From Bacillus cytotoxicus (GTDB lineage Bacteria; Bacillota; Bacilli; Bacillales; Bacillaceae_G): DNA of 64,000 bases. The notes below the pieces were generated by a model. It saw nothing but the letters and a program-made list of their open reading frames with translations. It ran no database searches and was not told the DNA's origin. Below, piece after piece: positions 46,098-55,786 of the stretch (the first letter of the stretch is position 1; the number at the start of each line of letters is the position of its first letter). The stretch lies in contig NZ_JAMBOP010000009.1 of NCBI RefSeq assembly GCF_023715645.1, forward strand, positions 62,001-126,000, read 5' to 3'. The translations under genes were made by a program, and so were the position numbers.

Positions 46098-46820
46098 TTA
46101 AGAAACACAATGCATTTCTTTGCACTTCGTAACTAGCCAAGGATACCATAAGATTTCCTCTGCTCTAATTTCCCCTTGATCAATTAAATGTATAATTTCC
46201 TGAGCATCTTTATAATTTTCTATAAGCGATAAAGAATTTAACTGTTTACCGAACCGCTTAAAATCCGACTGCAATCCATTGCAAATAAATGAATAAAAAG
46301 CATTATTAGGGCATCCGCATATATCAAACCCTAACACCTCATTATCCTCAATTTGAAAAGGACGAGAATCTTTCAATAAATCATATATAGACACATCAAA
46401 ATCATTTTCTTGTTCCTCATTTAGTAGAAAATCTTTTTGATACTCCTCCGAAAGGCTCAAACTAACAATGCTTAAATTCTCCATACCTTTTAAATAAGAT
46501 TCCTTAAAATACATCGCATCTTTTAAACATTTAAAAACATTGGGCCACGAAAAATTTTTTTCTTGGATTAATGTTTCTAAAAAAGATTGTGCTTTTACAT
46601 GTTCATCTAGACTAATCTTCAATCTTGAATTTATCAAATTAGAGATCGTATTATTTCCACTTTTATTACACCATGGAAAAAACCAATAGTCTGGAAATGT
46701 TGGTCTTACTAAATTACTTATTGATAAAATCGTGTCAGATAACCCTTGAAGTGTGCAACCTTTATAAATAAGCTCATTTTCATATGAAATTATTATATAT
46801 CCCGCATTATAGTAATTCAC
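46098..46820 (-). CDS. Hypothetical protein, 240 aa
   Basis: Soluble, acidic, no signal peptide or membrane segment. Trp/Tyr-rich N-terminus (RPTFPDYWFFPWCNKSG) and a C-terminal helical part ending in CKEMHCVS. I do not recognise the family. In size and composition it could be an immunity-type or SMI1-like protein, but no toxin gene is next to it. No good Shine-Dalgarno before ATG 46820 (AGTG only). Terminator not seen. Confidence 0.55.
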   Translation of the reverse strand: MNYYNAGYIIISYENELIYKGCTLQGLSDTILSISNLVRPTFPDYWFFPWCNKSGNNTISNLINSRLKISLDEHVKAQSFLETLIQEKNFSWPNVFKCLKDAMYFKESYLKGMENLSIVSLSLSEEYQKDFLLNEEQENDFDVSIYDLLKDSRPFQIEDNEVLGFDICGCPNNAFYSFICNGLQSDFKRFGKQLNSLSLIENYKDAQEIIHLIDQGEIRAEEILWYPWLVTKCKEMHCVS

Positions 46821-47160
46821 TTATGGGCTTCTCCTTTCCTTTCAGCAAGTATTGGGAGGATGTTAATAACAATGCAAAACATAATTTACAATACTTTATC
46901 TTTCTTAAACAAACACCATACCTTCAAAATAATCATAATAGCAAATATCATTATATGGGGATACGTCTTATCCGAAAACATAAGTAAAAAACTAGGAAAC
47001 TTTTATATTATATAACTCACTAAAAATACCATATTTAAATAAAAGTTGCATAATAAATCTACACATATTAATATTATAATTGATGAAACCACAGCACGCT
47101 TTTTTCTCATTTTTTTTGGATGAACACCTAATTCTGTCAAATTAATATGTAAATCTAAAA
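46821..47160. other. AT-rich intergenic region
   Basis: No gene or known element recognised apart from possible promoters. Confidence 0.4.
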
Positions 47161-47199
47161 AACAAGAAAAGACATCCAAAAGGATGTCTTTTCTTGTTT
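47161..47199 (-). terminator. Terminator after DUF4885-like gene
   Basis: AACAAGAAAAGACATCC and its full complement with loop AAAA; T-rich on the minus strand. Confidence 0.85.
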
Positions 47200-47232
47200 A
47201 ACATTAACAGAAACGCAAGTGTAGCTTAAATT

Positions 47233-48236
47233 CTATTCATTCTTTTTATTTTCAACTTCTACACTTTTCTCCAAATCAGCAAGCCAATGAAGATCACTAT
47301 AATTTTCTTTTTGACCAATATCTTGTAACTTATTATTACTATAACTAATAGATAATATTAAATCTGGCATCGCATCAAAACCATTTTCTGCTAATTTATT
47401 ATACCTTGAACCATATACTGATGCCGCAAGACTCACATAATTACGCTCATACGGGTTTTGACGCATACGATTCAAATAGAGTTCAAATACATCTTGACCA
47501 TCAGGAGTTAAGAACTTACCATCTTTACGCTCTAAATCATGTAAGTTATACCCCGTTCCTGATCTAAGTGTAGAAATCAAACCACATTTACGTATTGCCT
47601 CCGGCTTCATTTTCTCAGATTCAAAATTACTACTTTGAAAAATATGCGGAAATAATTCCTTACCATTATTTTTATCATTTAAAACTTTTTCAATTTGTTG
47701 CAGCAATTGTATATTCTTACTACCTTTCACCGTAACTTGAAAATTATTCGGATCAACAGTAAAAGTTAAGTTCTCATCATTTGGGATGTCAATGTTTTTT
47801 TGAGTAAATAAATCTTGAATCTGACGATTTACTTGTTCACGCTGAAAAGCTTTCTCTTTGTAATTTTCAACCCTTCCATCGATAGGATCTGAGTTTCTAA
47901 ACAAAGAATCACGCATACTATAAAAACCAACTCTACCGTTTCTCAACATATTGATTTCTGCTCGCCATGCTGAGTCTCTCTCCTCTGAGCTTAAATCATG
48001 ACGAAATTCTTTTGAATATTGATTAGAATATTTATCATCAATATGTCTTTCAGGATTAGCATATAGCATGTTTTCTTTATGAATTTCACTGTACTTTTCG
48101 TCTAATAACTTCATCCTTTTGTCTGATTCACTCTCATATTCATTACTATGTTTAATTTCTACAGATAAAGCCTTTTTTCAGATTCATTAAATTTAGTATT
48201 AGTAATATACGATGATGTATAATTTGTTATTTTCAT
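47233..48236 (-). pseudogene. DUF4885-like gene with homopolymer frameshift
   Basis: The true start is ATG 48236 with AAAGGGGAT upstream, giving MKITNYTSSYITNTKFNESE. The frame is lost at a run of six T (48173-48178; A6 on the coding strand). Adding one A restores EKKALSVEIKHSNEYESE and joins the 293-codon frame from 48114 (KLLDEKYSEIHKENMLYANP). The full protein would be about 334 aa. I associate the KEFRHDLSSEERDSAWRAEI block with DUF4885 of Bacillus, from memory. A short product from ATG 48114 may still be made. Slippage in the A run could restore it. Confidence 0.65.
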
Positions 48237-48335
48237 TAGGAATATCCCCTTTCTATGGTATCCCTTTATTATATCTCGAAAATTAAATATTAAATTGAAA
48301 AAATGTTAAAAATAGTATAATCAGACAGTTTATCT

Positions 48336-48488
48336 ATGATAATTTACCGAAAAAGGATAAATATACATGAAATCAAAGTTAAAATTTTAGCTATCATTAG
48401 CTCTATTGCTACTTTTTTTATATGTCGTTCTATTAAAAAATTAAAATTTGAACAATTTAATGCGATAAAATCTGGGCAGAGATACTGA
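48336..48488 (+). CDS. Possible 50-aa membrane peptide
   Basis: Frame MIIYRKRINIHEIKVKILAI then a hydrophobic stretch and KKLKFEQFNAIKSGQRY. The sequence looks protein-like, but there is no Shine-Dalgarno; TATAAT lies only 16 bp upstream of the ATG, so it might be leaderless or a remnant. Confidence 0.3.
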   Translation: MIIYRKRINIHEIKVKILAIISSIATFFICRSIKKLKFEQFNAIKSGQRY

Positions 48489-48569
48489 ATTTTTAAGAAT
48501 AATAAGGTACACTAGTCAATGATTTTAGTTTAAAATTGATTGACGTTGATGTATACGGAGGAAAGATTG

Positions 48570-50015
48570 ATGAACAACAATACAATAAATGACTCAATTA
48601 AAGAAGTTGATAAAAAACGAGTAAAATCAAGCAAACGTTTTACAAATTGGAAGCTTATCACAGCGGGTGTTGGTATAATTGTATTTCTCATTGGGGGAAT
48701 GAGGTATTATCAGACGACCCACTTCAATTCAAATGTTACGATTAATGATATAAAGGTCGGTGGTCTAACTGCTGATCAAGCACTAAAAAAATTAAAAACA
48801 TCTGAACTAGAAAACAAAGTCTATATCGGCCAACAACAAATTTTAGATGAAAAAGATACGCAAACGGAACTTATGGAAAAAGATTTGCCTCAAGTTAAGA
48901 AACTATTAAAAAGCCAGTGGACATTTTTCCCTTCCTCAAAAGAAAAAAATTATTCACTACTACCGGAAGAAGCAGACCAGTACCGAAGCGAAACGATGAA
49001 AAAACTTGTAGAAAAAAAGCTCGTCTCTATGAATAAAAAATTTAAAGCACCTCAAGATGCTATGGTGAAGATCGAACAAGGAAAAGTTGTCATCTCAAAA
49101 AGCGTTGAAGGAAAACAGTATGACGTTACTAGTCTATTGAAAGATTACGACAAGCAGAAGTATAAAAGCAAAATCCATCTGGAACCTGTATACATACAGC
49201 CTATTAAAGAAGATAATCCGATTGTAAAAAACAAGGAGCAAGCACTACAGGATCTTCTTCAACAGTCCGTTGATTATAAGGTACAGAATGAAGTTTACTC
49301 TTTAAAAGCGAAAGATTTAATTCAAAATGCCTCTATGTCAAAGGATATGAAAGTTACAATCGGCGCGAGCAACATTAAGAATAAGATTGCTGAAATTAAT
49401 AATGCTAAATCAACATTAAATAAAGACTTCACATTTAAAACCCATTCTGGTTCGGCCATATCAGCAAAAGGACAAGGCTATGGCTGGGCACTAGATGTTG
49501 AAAAAGAAACAAAACAAATTCAAAAAGCCTTTGAAAAAGGCGAAAAATCTCTTTCTGCTTCTAATATTCGCGGAAATGGCTGGAAAAATGAAGGCATTGG
49601 TTATGAAACAACATCAAATAATGGCATTGGAGACACGTATGCGGAAGTGTCAATTGCAGAACAACAAATTTGGATTTACAAAGATGGAAAATTGGCAGCC
49701 ACAACGAATGTGGTAACTGGTAAACATAGTACGAGTGAAGATACATCACCAGGTGTGTGGTATATCCTCTATAAACGATCACCATACACACTTAAAGGCA
49801 GCGCAGTAGGTAAACCCGATTATTCCGTTAAGGTAGATTACTGGGCTCCGTTCACAAATAGCGGACAAGGATTCCACGATGCCAGCTGGCGAACAAACTG
49901 GGCAAATAATGCCTATTTAACAGGGGGATCGGGCGGCTGTGTTAACCTTCCTGCTAATATTGCAAAAACTGTGTATGATAATCTAAGCACTTATGAACCG
50001 GTTATCGTGTACTAG
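48570..50015 (+). CDS. L,D-transpeptidase with peptidoglycan-binding region
   Basis: 481 aa. A cytosolic N-terminus and one membrane anchor (about 28-46) precede a long extracytoplasmic region with VanW/PG_binding_4-type repeats and a YkuD domain from about residue 360. Catalytic Cys near 457 in GGSGGCVNLP, with His in GFHDASW. It makes 3-3 cross-links or attaches proteins to peptidoglycan. ATG 48570 with GGAGGAAAG; the frame start at 48540 is less likely. Its stop overlaps a truncated Rpn gene. Confidence 0.88.
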   Translation: MNNNTINDSIKEVDKKRVKSSKRFTNWKLITAGVGIIVFLIGGMRYYQTTHFNSNVTINDIKVGGLTADQALKKLKTSELENKVYIGQQQILDEKDTQTELMEKDLPQVKKLLKSQWTFFPSSKEKNYSLLPEEADQYRSETMKKLVEKKLVSMNKKFKAPQDAMVKIEQGKVVISKSVEGKQYDVTSLLKDYDKQKYKSKIHLEPVYIQPIKEDNPIVKNKEQALQDLLQQSVDYKVQNEVYSLKAKDLIQNASMSKDMKVTIGASNIKNKIAEINNAKSTLNKDFTFKTHSGSAISAKGQGYGWALDVEKETKQIQKAFEKGEKSLSASNIRGNGWKNEGIGYETTSNNGIGDTYAEVSIAEQQIWIYKDGKLAATTNVVTGKHSTSEDTSPGVWYILYKRSPYTLKGSAVGKPDYSVKVDYWAPFTNSGQGFHDASWRTNWANNAYLTGGSGGCVNLPANIAKTVYDNLSTYEPVIVY

Positions 50016-50017
50016 TA

Positions 50018-50797
50018 AATACTTTAGAATCTCCTATTGTATCACTTCAATTGGAAGATCCTCATCTACACCGTGAATATGAAGATGACAAACTTTCTAT
50101 TTTAGATGTATCAGCAACATTAGATACAGGGGCGAAAGTAAATGTAGAGATACAAATGAATAACACATACGAAATAATAAAACGCTCTTTATATTACTGG
50201 AGTAAATTATATTCATCTCAATTACAAAAGGGAATGCCTTATAGTTCGCTCCACAAAACAATTACAATTAATTTGCTAAATTTCGTTATTTTTAAGCAGT
50301 ATGACGCTTTTCATACAACAGGGAAACTGTGGAATATGCAGCAACAGCAAGTACTGAGTGATGACATAGAAATTCATGTTGTGGAAATTCCAAAATTGAT
50401 ACAACAATGGCGTGAAGAAAAAGTGAATTCTTGGGAAGATTCTTTTGTTCGTTGGTTGTTATTGTTGCCAGCTACTGAAGATGAGCATTTAACTCAAACA
50501 CTGGAGGAGATTGCGATGAATCAAGATCCAATTTTACAAAAAGCAATAGATAAATGGGAACGTATGAGTCAGGATTCTTCTTTCCGTAAAGAATATGAGG
50601 CGAGAGAAAAAGCATTAATGGATGAAGCTGCGAAATTTGCTTATGCCGAACAACAAGGGATCAAACAAGGAAAGATACAAATGATTCATGGTATGCATGA
50701 AATTGGCATTCCACTTGAAACAATTGCAAAAGCAAGTAAATTAAGTGTTAGAGAAGTAGAAATTATCTTAGAACAACTTACAAAAGAGAGTGATTAA
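50018..50797 (+). pseudogene. 5'-truncated Rpn-family nuclease/transposase-like gene
   Basis: Encodes the bulk of a PD-(D/E)XK Rpn (recombination-promoting nuclease) protein: LESPIVSLQLEDPHLHREYE, DDKLSILDVSATLDTG, VNVEIQMNN, and the C-terminal KQGKIQMIHGMHEIGIP with a helix-turn-helix-like end. The first 40-50 residues (DxxFKxxF region) and the start are missing, and the remainder abuts the L,D-transpeptidase stop. TTG 50051 could start a 248-aa product. The D and E/QxN catalytic residues are still there. Confidence 0.72.
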
Positions 50798-50828
50798 AAA
50801 GGCAAGCACCTTTTGATGCTTGCCTTTT
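50797..50828 (+). terminator. Terminator after Rpn gene
   Basis: AAAAGGCAAGCA/TGCTTGCCTTTT stem, 8-nt loop. Confidence 0.85.
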
Positions 50829-50900
50829 CAATTTAAATAATACTTCAATTAAGCGAAGCGAGGGTGACAGGTAGTTCATAGAATTACAGAAATTTAAAAA

Positions 50901-51140
50901 TAACAAATTTGGTTATGGGAATACCAAATTTATGTTTTAAAATTGGTAAGATAATATTTTTATATTCAATCAATACAACGTTTTATGTTTTGTTTGTTTT
51001 ATATAATAATTGTTTTATATGTTTTAAATATTTATATGTTTTAGGATCATGGAATATGTTGATATAAAAGGGATTATAACACTTAACTATAACAAAAATG
51101 GTTTTAAAGATAACAAATTTGGTTGCTTAACTATAACAAA
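50901..51140. promoter_or_regulatory. Repeated operator-like motifs upstream of padR
   Basis: TAACAAATTTGGTT occurs at 50901-50914 and 51111-51124; the first is half of an inverted repeat AAATTTGGT..ACCAAATTT (50905-50931). CTTAACTATAACAAA is repeated at 51082-51096 and 51126-51140. These are candidate autoregulatory sites for the PadR protein. Confidence 0.4.
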
Positions 51141-51164
51141 GATATTATAAACGGAGGTTATAAT

Positions 51165-51743
51165 GTGAGCCGAAGAATACTAAAATATGCAATTTTAGGA
51201 TTATTAAGTAAAGAAGATATGAGTGGATATGATATTACATCCGAATTTAAAAAAGCGATTGGGCAGTTCTGGAGTGCAAAGCATAGCCAAATCTATGTTG
51301 AGTTAAAAAAATTATTAGACGAAGATTCGATTTCTCAATATATAGAAATGGCAGGGGTCAAACTTGAGAAAAAAATGTACAGCCTTACAACAAAAGGAAA
51401 AGAAGAACTTCAGAATTGGTTGCTGGAACTAGATGAAAATGTGGGAACCGAAAAGGATATCTTCGCATTACGGTTATATTTTTTAAAAGATATCCCTACG
51501 GAAGAAATTCCAGTGTTATTTAATAACCAATTAAAACTCAGAACCGAAAAATTATTCTTTCTAAAAGAACAGTTCTCTTTTCATTTTGGAGTGGAGAAGA
51601 ATCCTCTATATTTAGATACTGAAGAATTAGGTCACTACTTTGTTCTGACAAAAGCCATTTCACGCGAAGAAAATTACATTTGTTGGTTAAATAAAAGTTT
51701 AGATATTATAAAAAACAAAACAGCCGATAATCCTTTTAAATAG
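51165..51743 (+). CDS. padR: PadR-family transcriptional regulator
   Basis: 192 aa. The N-terminal winged helix (KYAILGLLSKEDMSGYDITS, FWSAKHSQIYVELKKL, MYSLTTKGKEEL) is followed by the C-terminal dimerisation helices. It represses phenolic acid decarboxylase until p-coumaric or ferulic acid is present. GTG 51165 with CGGAGGT upstream is the start; the frame upstream to 51123 is unsupported. padC follows 254 bp downstream with a perfect operator palindrome. Confidence 0.87.
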   Translation: MSRRILKYAILGLLSKEDMSGYDITSEFKKAIGQFWSAKHSQIYVELKKLLDEDSISQYIEMAGVKLEKKMYSLTTKGKEELQNWLLELDENVGTEKDIFALRLYFLKDIPTEEIPVLFNNQLKLRTEKLFFLKEQFSFHFGVEKNPLYLDTEELGHYFVLTKAISREENYICWLNKSLDIIKNKTADNPFK

Positions 51744-51763
51744 GACTTATCGGCTAATTCAAT

Positions 51764-51892
51764 TTAACTGATACATTTTCCTTTTCCATACCAATCACGC
51801 ACCTTCTCTAGATTAGTAGTATCAGTATGTCCAAGATTTGTAGATTTATTGCAATTGTCCTGAAATTTTTGCGCTAAAACCAAGTTTTTGAA
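51764..51892 (-). pseudogene. Integrase-like C-terminal remnant, copy B
   Basis: Minus-strand frame of 42 codons: FKNLVLAQKFQDNCNKSTNL, GHTDTTNLEKVRDWYGKGK, CIS, stop. It has no start and lies between padR and padC. A second, more decayed copy is at 42140-42214. The LGHTDTT motif suggests a tyrosine recombinase; not certain. Confidence 0.4.
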
Positions 51893-51905
51893 CAAGAACC
51901 ATATC

Positions 51906-51963
51906 TTGACACAATTATATCACAGGCGTATATTAAACATGTAATTAATTACATGTTTAATAT
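51906..51963 (+). promoter_or_regulatory. padC promoter with PadR operator
   Basis: TTGACA (51906-51911), 17 bp, TATATT (51929-51934). Overlapping and following the -10 is a perfect 34-bp palindrome (51930-51963) built on AACATGTAATT and its complement, consistent with the ATGTAA..TTACAT core bound by PadR. Confidence 0.8.
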
Positions 51964-51997
51964 TGAATGTTGAATTAATTTTAAGGAGTGACCTATT

Positions 51998-52498
51998 ATG
52001 AAAGAACTTAACGAATTTTTAGGAAGCCATTTCATTTATACTTATGAAAATGGTTGGGAATATGAATTTTATATAAAAAATGAGGATACTGTTGACTATC
52101 GTATTCATAGTGGGATGGTTGGAGGTCGCTGGGTTCGTGACCAAAAAGCTGATATTGTAAAAATCGCTGATGGAGTCTATAAAGTCTCATGGACTGAGCC
52201 TACTGGCACTGACGTTTCCCTAAATTTCATGCCAAATGACAAAAGGATACACGGAATCATCTTCTTCCCTAAATGGGTACATGAACATCCAGAAATTACA
52301 GTTTGTTACCAAAATGACTTTATTAATGTAATGGAAGAATCCCGTTTAAAATATGAGACTTATCCTAAATATGTTGTCCCTGAGTTCGCTGATATCACTT
52401 TTTTCAAAAATGAAGGAATCAATAATGAAAAAGTTATATCTCAAGATCCTTATGAAGGTATGACTAATGATATCCGTTCAGGAAAATTAACTTTTTAA
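51998..52498 (+). CDS. padC: Phenolic acid decarboxylase
   Basis: 166 aa. Converts p-coumaric, ferulic and caffeic acids to vinyl phenols. Family blocks: [37 protein letters not shown] and [26 protein letters not shown] before ATG. Controlled by PadR through the upstream palindrome. Confidence 0.93.
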   Translation: MKELNEFLGSHFIYTYENGWEYEFYIKNEDTVDYRIHSGMVGGRWVRDQKADIVKIADGVYKVSWTEPTGTDVSLNFMPNDKRIHGIIFFPKWVHEHPEITVCYQNDFINVMEESRLKYETYPKYVVPEFADITFFKNEGINNEKVISQDPYEGMTNDIRSGKLTF

Positions 52499-52539
52499 TT
52501 TGATATGGTATTTTTGGAAGTCAATCAACTAAAAATTAA

Positions 52540-52572
52540 CCAGAAGACAGTCCTTATAAGGACTGTCTCTGG
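52540..52572 (+). terminator. Probable terminator after padC
   Basis: CCAGAAGACAGTCC TTATAA GGACTGTCTCTGG; stem strong, T run weak. Confidence 0.6.
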
Positions 52573-52814
52573 TTTAATGAATAGATTGATTATTTTAAAA
52601 ATAAAGAATATGAAGGAATACACTTAACTAACATATTTCGAAGAAAACTTACATCATTAGATTACAGGTTATGTAAATTATTAAATATTAATTTATTGAC
52701 TGTTCAGCTCAATCTTAATAAAAAGAGTACTTCAAGGCATTATTGATAATTTAAGTAGTTGTATATTGAGGTTTATAAAAATAATTAAATAACAAAGAAT
52801 TGGGGGTTCATACA

Positions 52815-54548
52815 TTGAGAAAGTTGATTGTTCTTTTAATTAGTCTGACTGTGGTTTGTATGCTAGCAGGATTTGTACCGGTAAATAAACAACAGGAACA
52901 CATCAGAGAGATAGCTGACACCATTTTTACAAATGGGAAGGTCTATACGGTAGAAACAAACCAACCGTGGGCAGAAGTAGTTGCGATTGCGAAGGGGAAA
53001 ATCATATATGTTGGTGATACACACGGTGTGAAGAAATATAAGGGAAAGAACACAAAAGTTATTGATTTAAAAGGGAAAATGTTACTTCCGGGTTTTGTCG
53101 ATAGCCATCTTCACGCTTCGGAAACAGTTAATTCTCTTTATTCTGTTAACTTAATAAGTGGTAGAACAATTGAAGAATATATCCAAATGGTAGAAAAATA
53201 TGCAAAAGAACATAGTGGCGTAAGCATTATACATGGTGCTGGCTGGAGTAATACTCTTTTTCCAACAACAGGCCCAACAAAAGAATCTTTAGATGCTGTT
53301 GTAAATGATATTCCAGTTGCTTTAATTTCAGAGGATTATCATTCGATTTGGGTAAACTCTAAAGCACTTGAAATAGCAGGGATTACAAAAGATACGCCAA
53401 ACCCGGAGGGAGGAGTAATTGAACGTGATGAAAAGGGTGAACCGTCTGGTACGCTTCGTGATACAGCAACAAATCTTGTATTAGACAAATTACCAAAGTT
53501 TAATACTGAACAATATAAAGAAGCTTTAGCAGTTTTTCAGGAGTTGGCGGCAAGTAATGGATACACACAAGTGAATGATGTAGTTGTCCCGCAACAGGAT
53601 ACTGTTATTGAGGCTTTAATAATGCTTGAAAAGGAACAAGCATTATCTGTTCGACATAACCTTTCATTAGCTGTTCAGCCAAGTGAAGGTGAAAGTCGTA
53701 TTCCGTATTTAAAGGAACAGCGTGCAAAGTTACAAGGTCCACTGGTGAAAATGAATACTGTTAAATTATTTATGGATGGTGTGCTTGAAGGAGGGACAGC
53801 CTTTTTGCATGAACCATACAACAATAAAACAAATTATTATGGCGTTCCTGTGTGGGAGAAGGAATCATATGCACATATGATTCAGACTTTAGATCAAGAA
53901 AAGTTTCAAATTCACGTTCATTCTGTAGGGGATGCCGCAACAACAGAAACATTAGATGCCTTCGCATTTGCTCAGCAACAGAATGGAAAAAGTGATAGTC
54001 GTCATAAGATTACACACTTACAATTAGTTGAAGAAAGTGATTTCAAACGTTTTAAAGACTTAGGAATCATTGGAGTACCGCAACCAACATGGTTTCTCAA
54101 AAATGGAGCATACTTTTCACAAGCTGCTGATTTGTTAGGAGAAGAGCGTGCAAATAAACAATATCCTATGCAAAGCTTTATAAAAGAAGGCGTAGTGATG
54201 GCGTCTGCCAGTGATTACCCAATTACACATGGAAAATATTTTTCCCCATTAGCTGGCATTCAAATGGGAATAACTCGTACAGATTTACAAGATACCAATC
54301 TAGAACATGTTCTAAATCCAAAAGAAAAAGTAAGCTTAGAGGATATGATTAAGAGTTATACAATAAATGGAGCATATGCAAACTTTTTAGAGAAAAAAAC
54401 CGGTTCTATTAAAGTTGGAAAGAAAGCAGACTTTGTCGTACTAGATAAAAATTTGTTTGAAATTCCAGAACAAGATATTCATAAAACAAAAATTTTACTT
54501 ACTCTTTTGGAAGGGAAAGAAACGTATCGTCACCCAGATTTCCAATAA
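52815..54548 (+). CDS. Exported YtcJ-like amidohydrolase
   Basis: 577 aa. N-terminal hydrophobic segment (LIVLLISLTVVCMLAGFV), then an amidohydrolase_3 domain: FTNGKVYTV, MLLPGFVDSHLHAS with the HxH metal site, later HVHSVGDAAT and ASASDYPITHGKY, ending GSIKVGKKADFVVLDKN. Likely membrane-anchored and outward-facing, hydrolysing an amide or cyclic amide; substrate unknown. TTG 52815 is preferred with GGGGG upstream. Confidence 0.82.
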   Translation: MRKLIVLLISLTVVCMLAGFVPVNKQQEHIREIADTIFTNGKVYTVETNQPWAEVVAIAKGKIIYVGDTHGVKKYKGKNTKVIDLKGKMLLPGFVDSHLHASETVNSLYSVNLISGRTIEEYIQMVEKYAKEHSGVSIIHGAGWSNTLFPTTGPTKESLDAVVNDIPVALISEDYHSIWVNSKALEIAGITKDTPNPEGGVIERDEKGEPSGTLRDTATNLVLDKLPKFNTEQYKEALAVFQELAASNGYTQVNDVVVPQQDTVIEALIMLEKEQALSVRHNLSLAVQPSEGESRIPYLKEQRAKLQGPLVKMNTVKLFMDGVLEGGTAFLHEPYNNKTNYYGVPVWEKESYAHMIQTLDQEKFQIHVHSVGDAATTETLDAFAFAQQQNGKSDSRHKITHLQLVEESDFKRFKDLGIIGVPQPTWFLKNGAYFSQAADLLGEERANKQYPMQSFIKEGVVMASASDYPITHGKYFSPLAGIQMGITRTDLQDTNLEHVLNPKEKVSLEDMIKSYTINGAYANFLEKKTGSIKVGKKADFVVLDKNLFEIPEQDIHKTKILLTLLEGKETYRHPDFQ

Positions 54549-54581
54549 ATCTAAGAGAGAAGTAATTGGGGCATAAATAAT

Positions 54582-54637
54582 AAAAACCTAGGCTACGATT
54601 ACTTGTTTTTTCAAGAAATAGGTAGCTTAGGTTTTTA
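54582..54637 (+). terminator. Terminator after amidohydrolase
   Basis: AAAACCTAGGCTAC..GTAGCTTAGGTTTT long stem with inner CTTG/CAAG. Confidence 0.8.
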
Positions 54638-54639
54638 TT

Positions 54640-54888
54640 TTAGGAAGTTTTATATTCTAGTATATAATTCAACCACAAATTCATCTTTTCTTTGCCAACT
54701 TTTTTTCTCAAATATGTAACCTTTTCAAGCACTGACTTGAGAAGGTGATTTTTCTTCTCAATTTCTTTAGTAGCATAATATGTTTCTAATACAGTTTTAG
54801 TCTTCGGAACAAACTCATGTATATGTTTTTCTTTTTCTAATAGGGGCCACCTTATCAAAAAAAGAAAATTGTACGTACATTTAGACAT
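54640..54888 (-). pseudogene. Large serine recombinase C-terminal remnant
   Basis: 82 codons, KTKTVLETYYATKEIEKKN and LLKSVLEKVTYLRKK, like the distal part of phage/spore-type serine recombinases. No catalytic domain nearby on this strand. The start is not convincing. Assignment tentative. Confidence 0.4.
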
Positions 54889-55049
54889 AAATTAGACATA
54901 TTTTAACCAGTTCCCTGTACGTTAAGGAATTGGTTATTTAATTTAAAATATCTGAGTAGTTTTTAAATAATAATTTTGACTATATCAGTACAGCGATACT
55001 CGTTCGAAAAGTAAGTTTTTTAGATACTCAGTAGAATTTTGTCAGTCTA
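54889..55049. other. Intergenic, no feature seen
   Basis: AT-rich, no gene recognised. Confidence 0.4.
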
Positions 55050-55077
55050 CAAAAAACCTCCACAAAAGCGTAGAGGC
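55050..55077 (-). terminator. Terminator after secreted protein gene
   Basis: CCTCTAC/GTGGAGG stem; T6 on the minus strand. Confidence 0.75.
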
Positions 55078-55121
55078 GTTCAATTAATACTTAAGCAATC
55101 CCGTATAGTATCAACTAGCAA

Positions 55122-55592
55122 TTATTCAATACAATTTTTTCTTGCCACTTCAAAATTTTTCTTATCTTCTTTATAAATATCTTTCTTAATGAGACCAGCT
55201 TTATATTGAGCATCTAAAAATTGTATCTCTCCGTCCCAGAATTTAACACGTAACTCAATGTAATTTTTACGTTGCTCTGCTGTTAAATCATCTATACTTT
55301 TTGGTTCTTTATTCGGATCCTTTGTATTATCAACAAGAATTCCATAATCTAGTTCCAATTTCTCTATTTGTTTATGCAATTCATCTAATTGGTTTCTTTG
55401 TTCCATTATTGAATCTACTTCTGAGTTTGTAATGCTTGGATTAATTGATTTAAAATGTGCTAACACTTCAGGTGAGGTTTCAGTTTTTGTTTTTGTATCT
55501 ATATTTGCAAATGCATCAGTCGATAAGACCATTGTTGCAGCGATACCTATCGTTGTAACAATAGCTAGTGTTGTGATAATCATTTTTTTCAT
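55122..55592 (-). CDS. Secreted hypothetical protein, 156 aa
   Basis: Clear signal peptide (KKMIITTLAIVTTIGIAATM, cleavage near AFA-N), then a helical, highly charged mature part (DSIMEQRNQLDELHKQIEKL, coiled-coil-like; LTAEQRKNYIELRVKFWDGE). A spore-coat/DUF2680-like helical protein is possible but not shown. GGAATGGAG region before ATG. Monocistronic. Confidence 0.65.
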   Translation of the reverse strand: MKKMIITTLAIVTTIGIAATMVLSTDAFANIDTKTKTETSPEVLAHFKSINPSITNSEVDSIMEQRNQLDELHKQIEKLELDYGILVDNTKDPNKEPKSIDDLTAEQRKNYIELRVKFWDGEIQFLDAQYKAGLIKKDIYKEDKKNFEVARKNCIE

Positions 55593-55670
55593 AATACTCC
55601 ATTCCTTTCATTGTTTGATATGAGTTAAGTAATTTTCTGCGAATCTATTGTAACAACTTTACTATTACCA

Positions 55671-55710
55671 ATACTCTCTTATGGTGTAATTTTACACTAT
55701 GAGAGAGTAT
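55671..55710. repeat. Long inverted repeat in divergent region
   Basis: Arms ATACTCTCTTATGGTGTAA and its complement match at 17 of 19 positions around a 2-nt loop. It lies between the secreted protein gene and the dead resolvase; could be an operator or the end of a transposon. Confidence 0.45.
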
Positions 55711-55786
55711 TCATCAACAATAGTTTATTATTTTAGGAATTCAAAATGACCTTGGTTTTTTATTCCACATACATTGCTACCAATGA

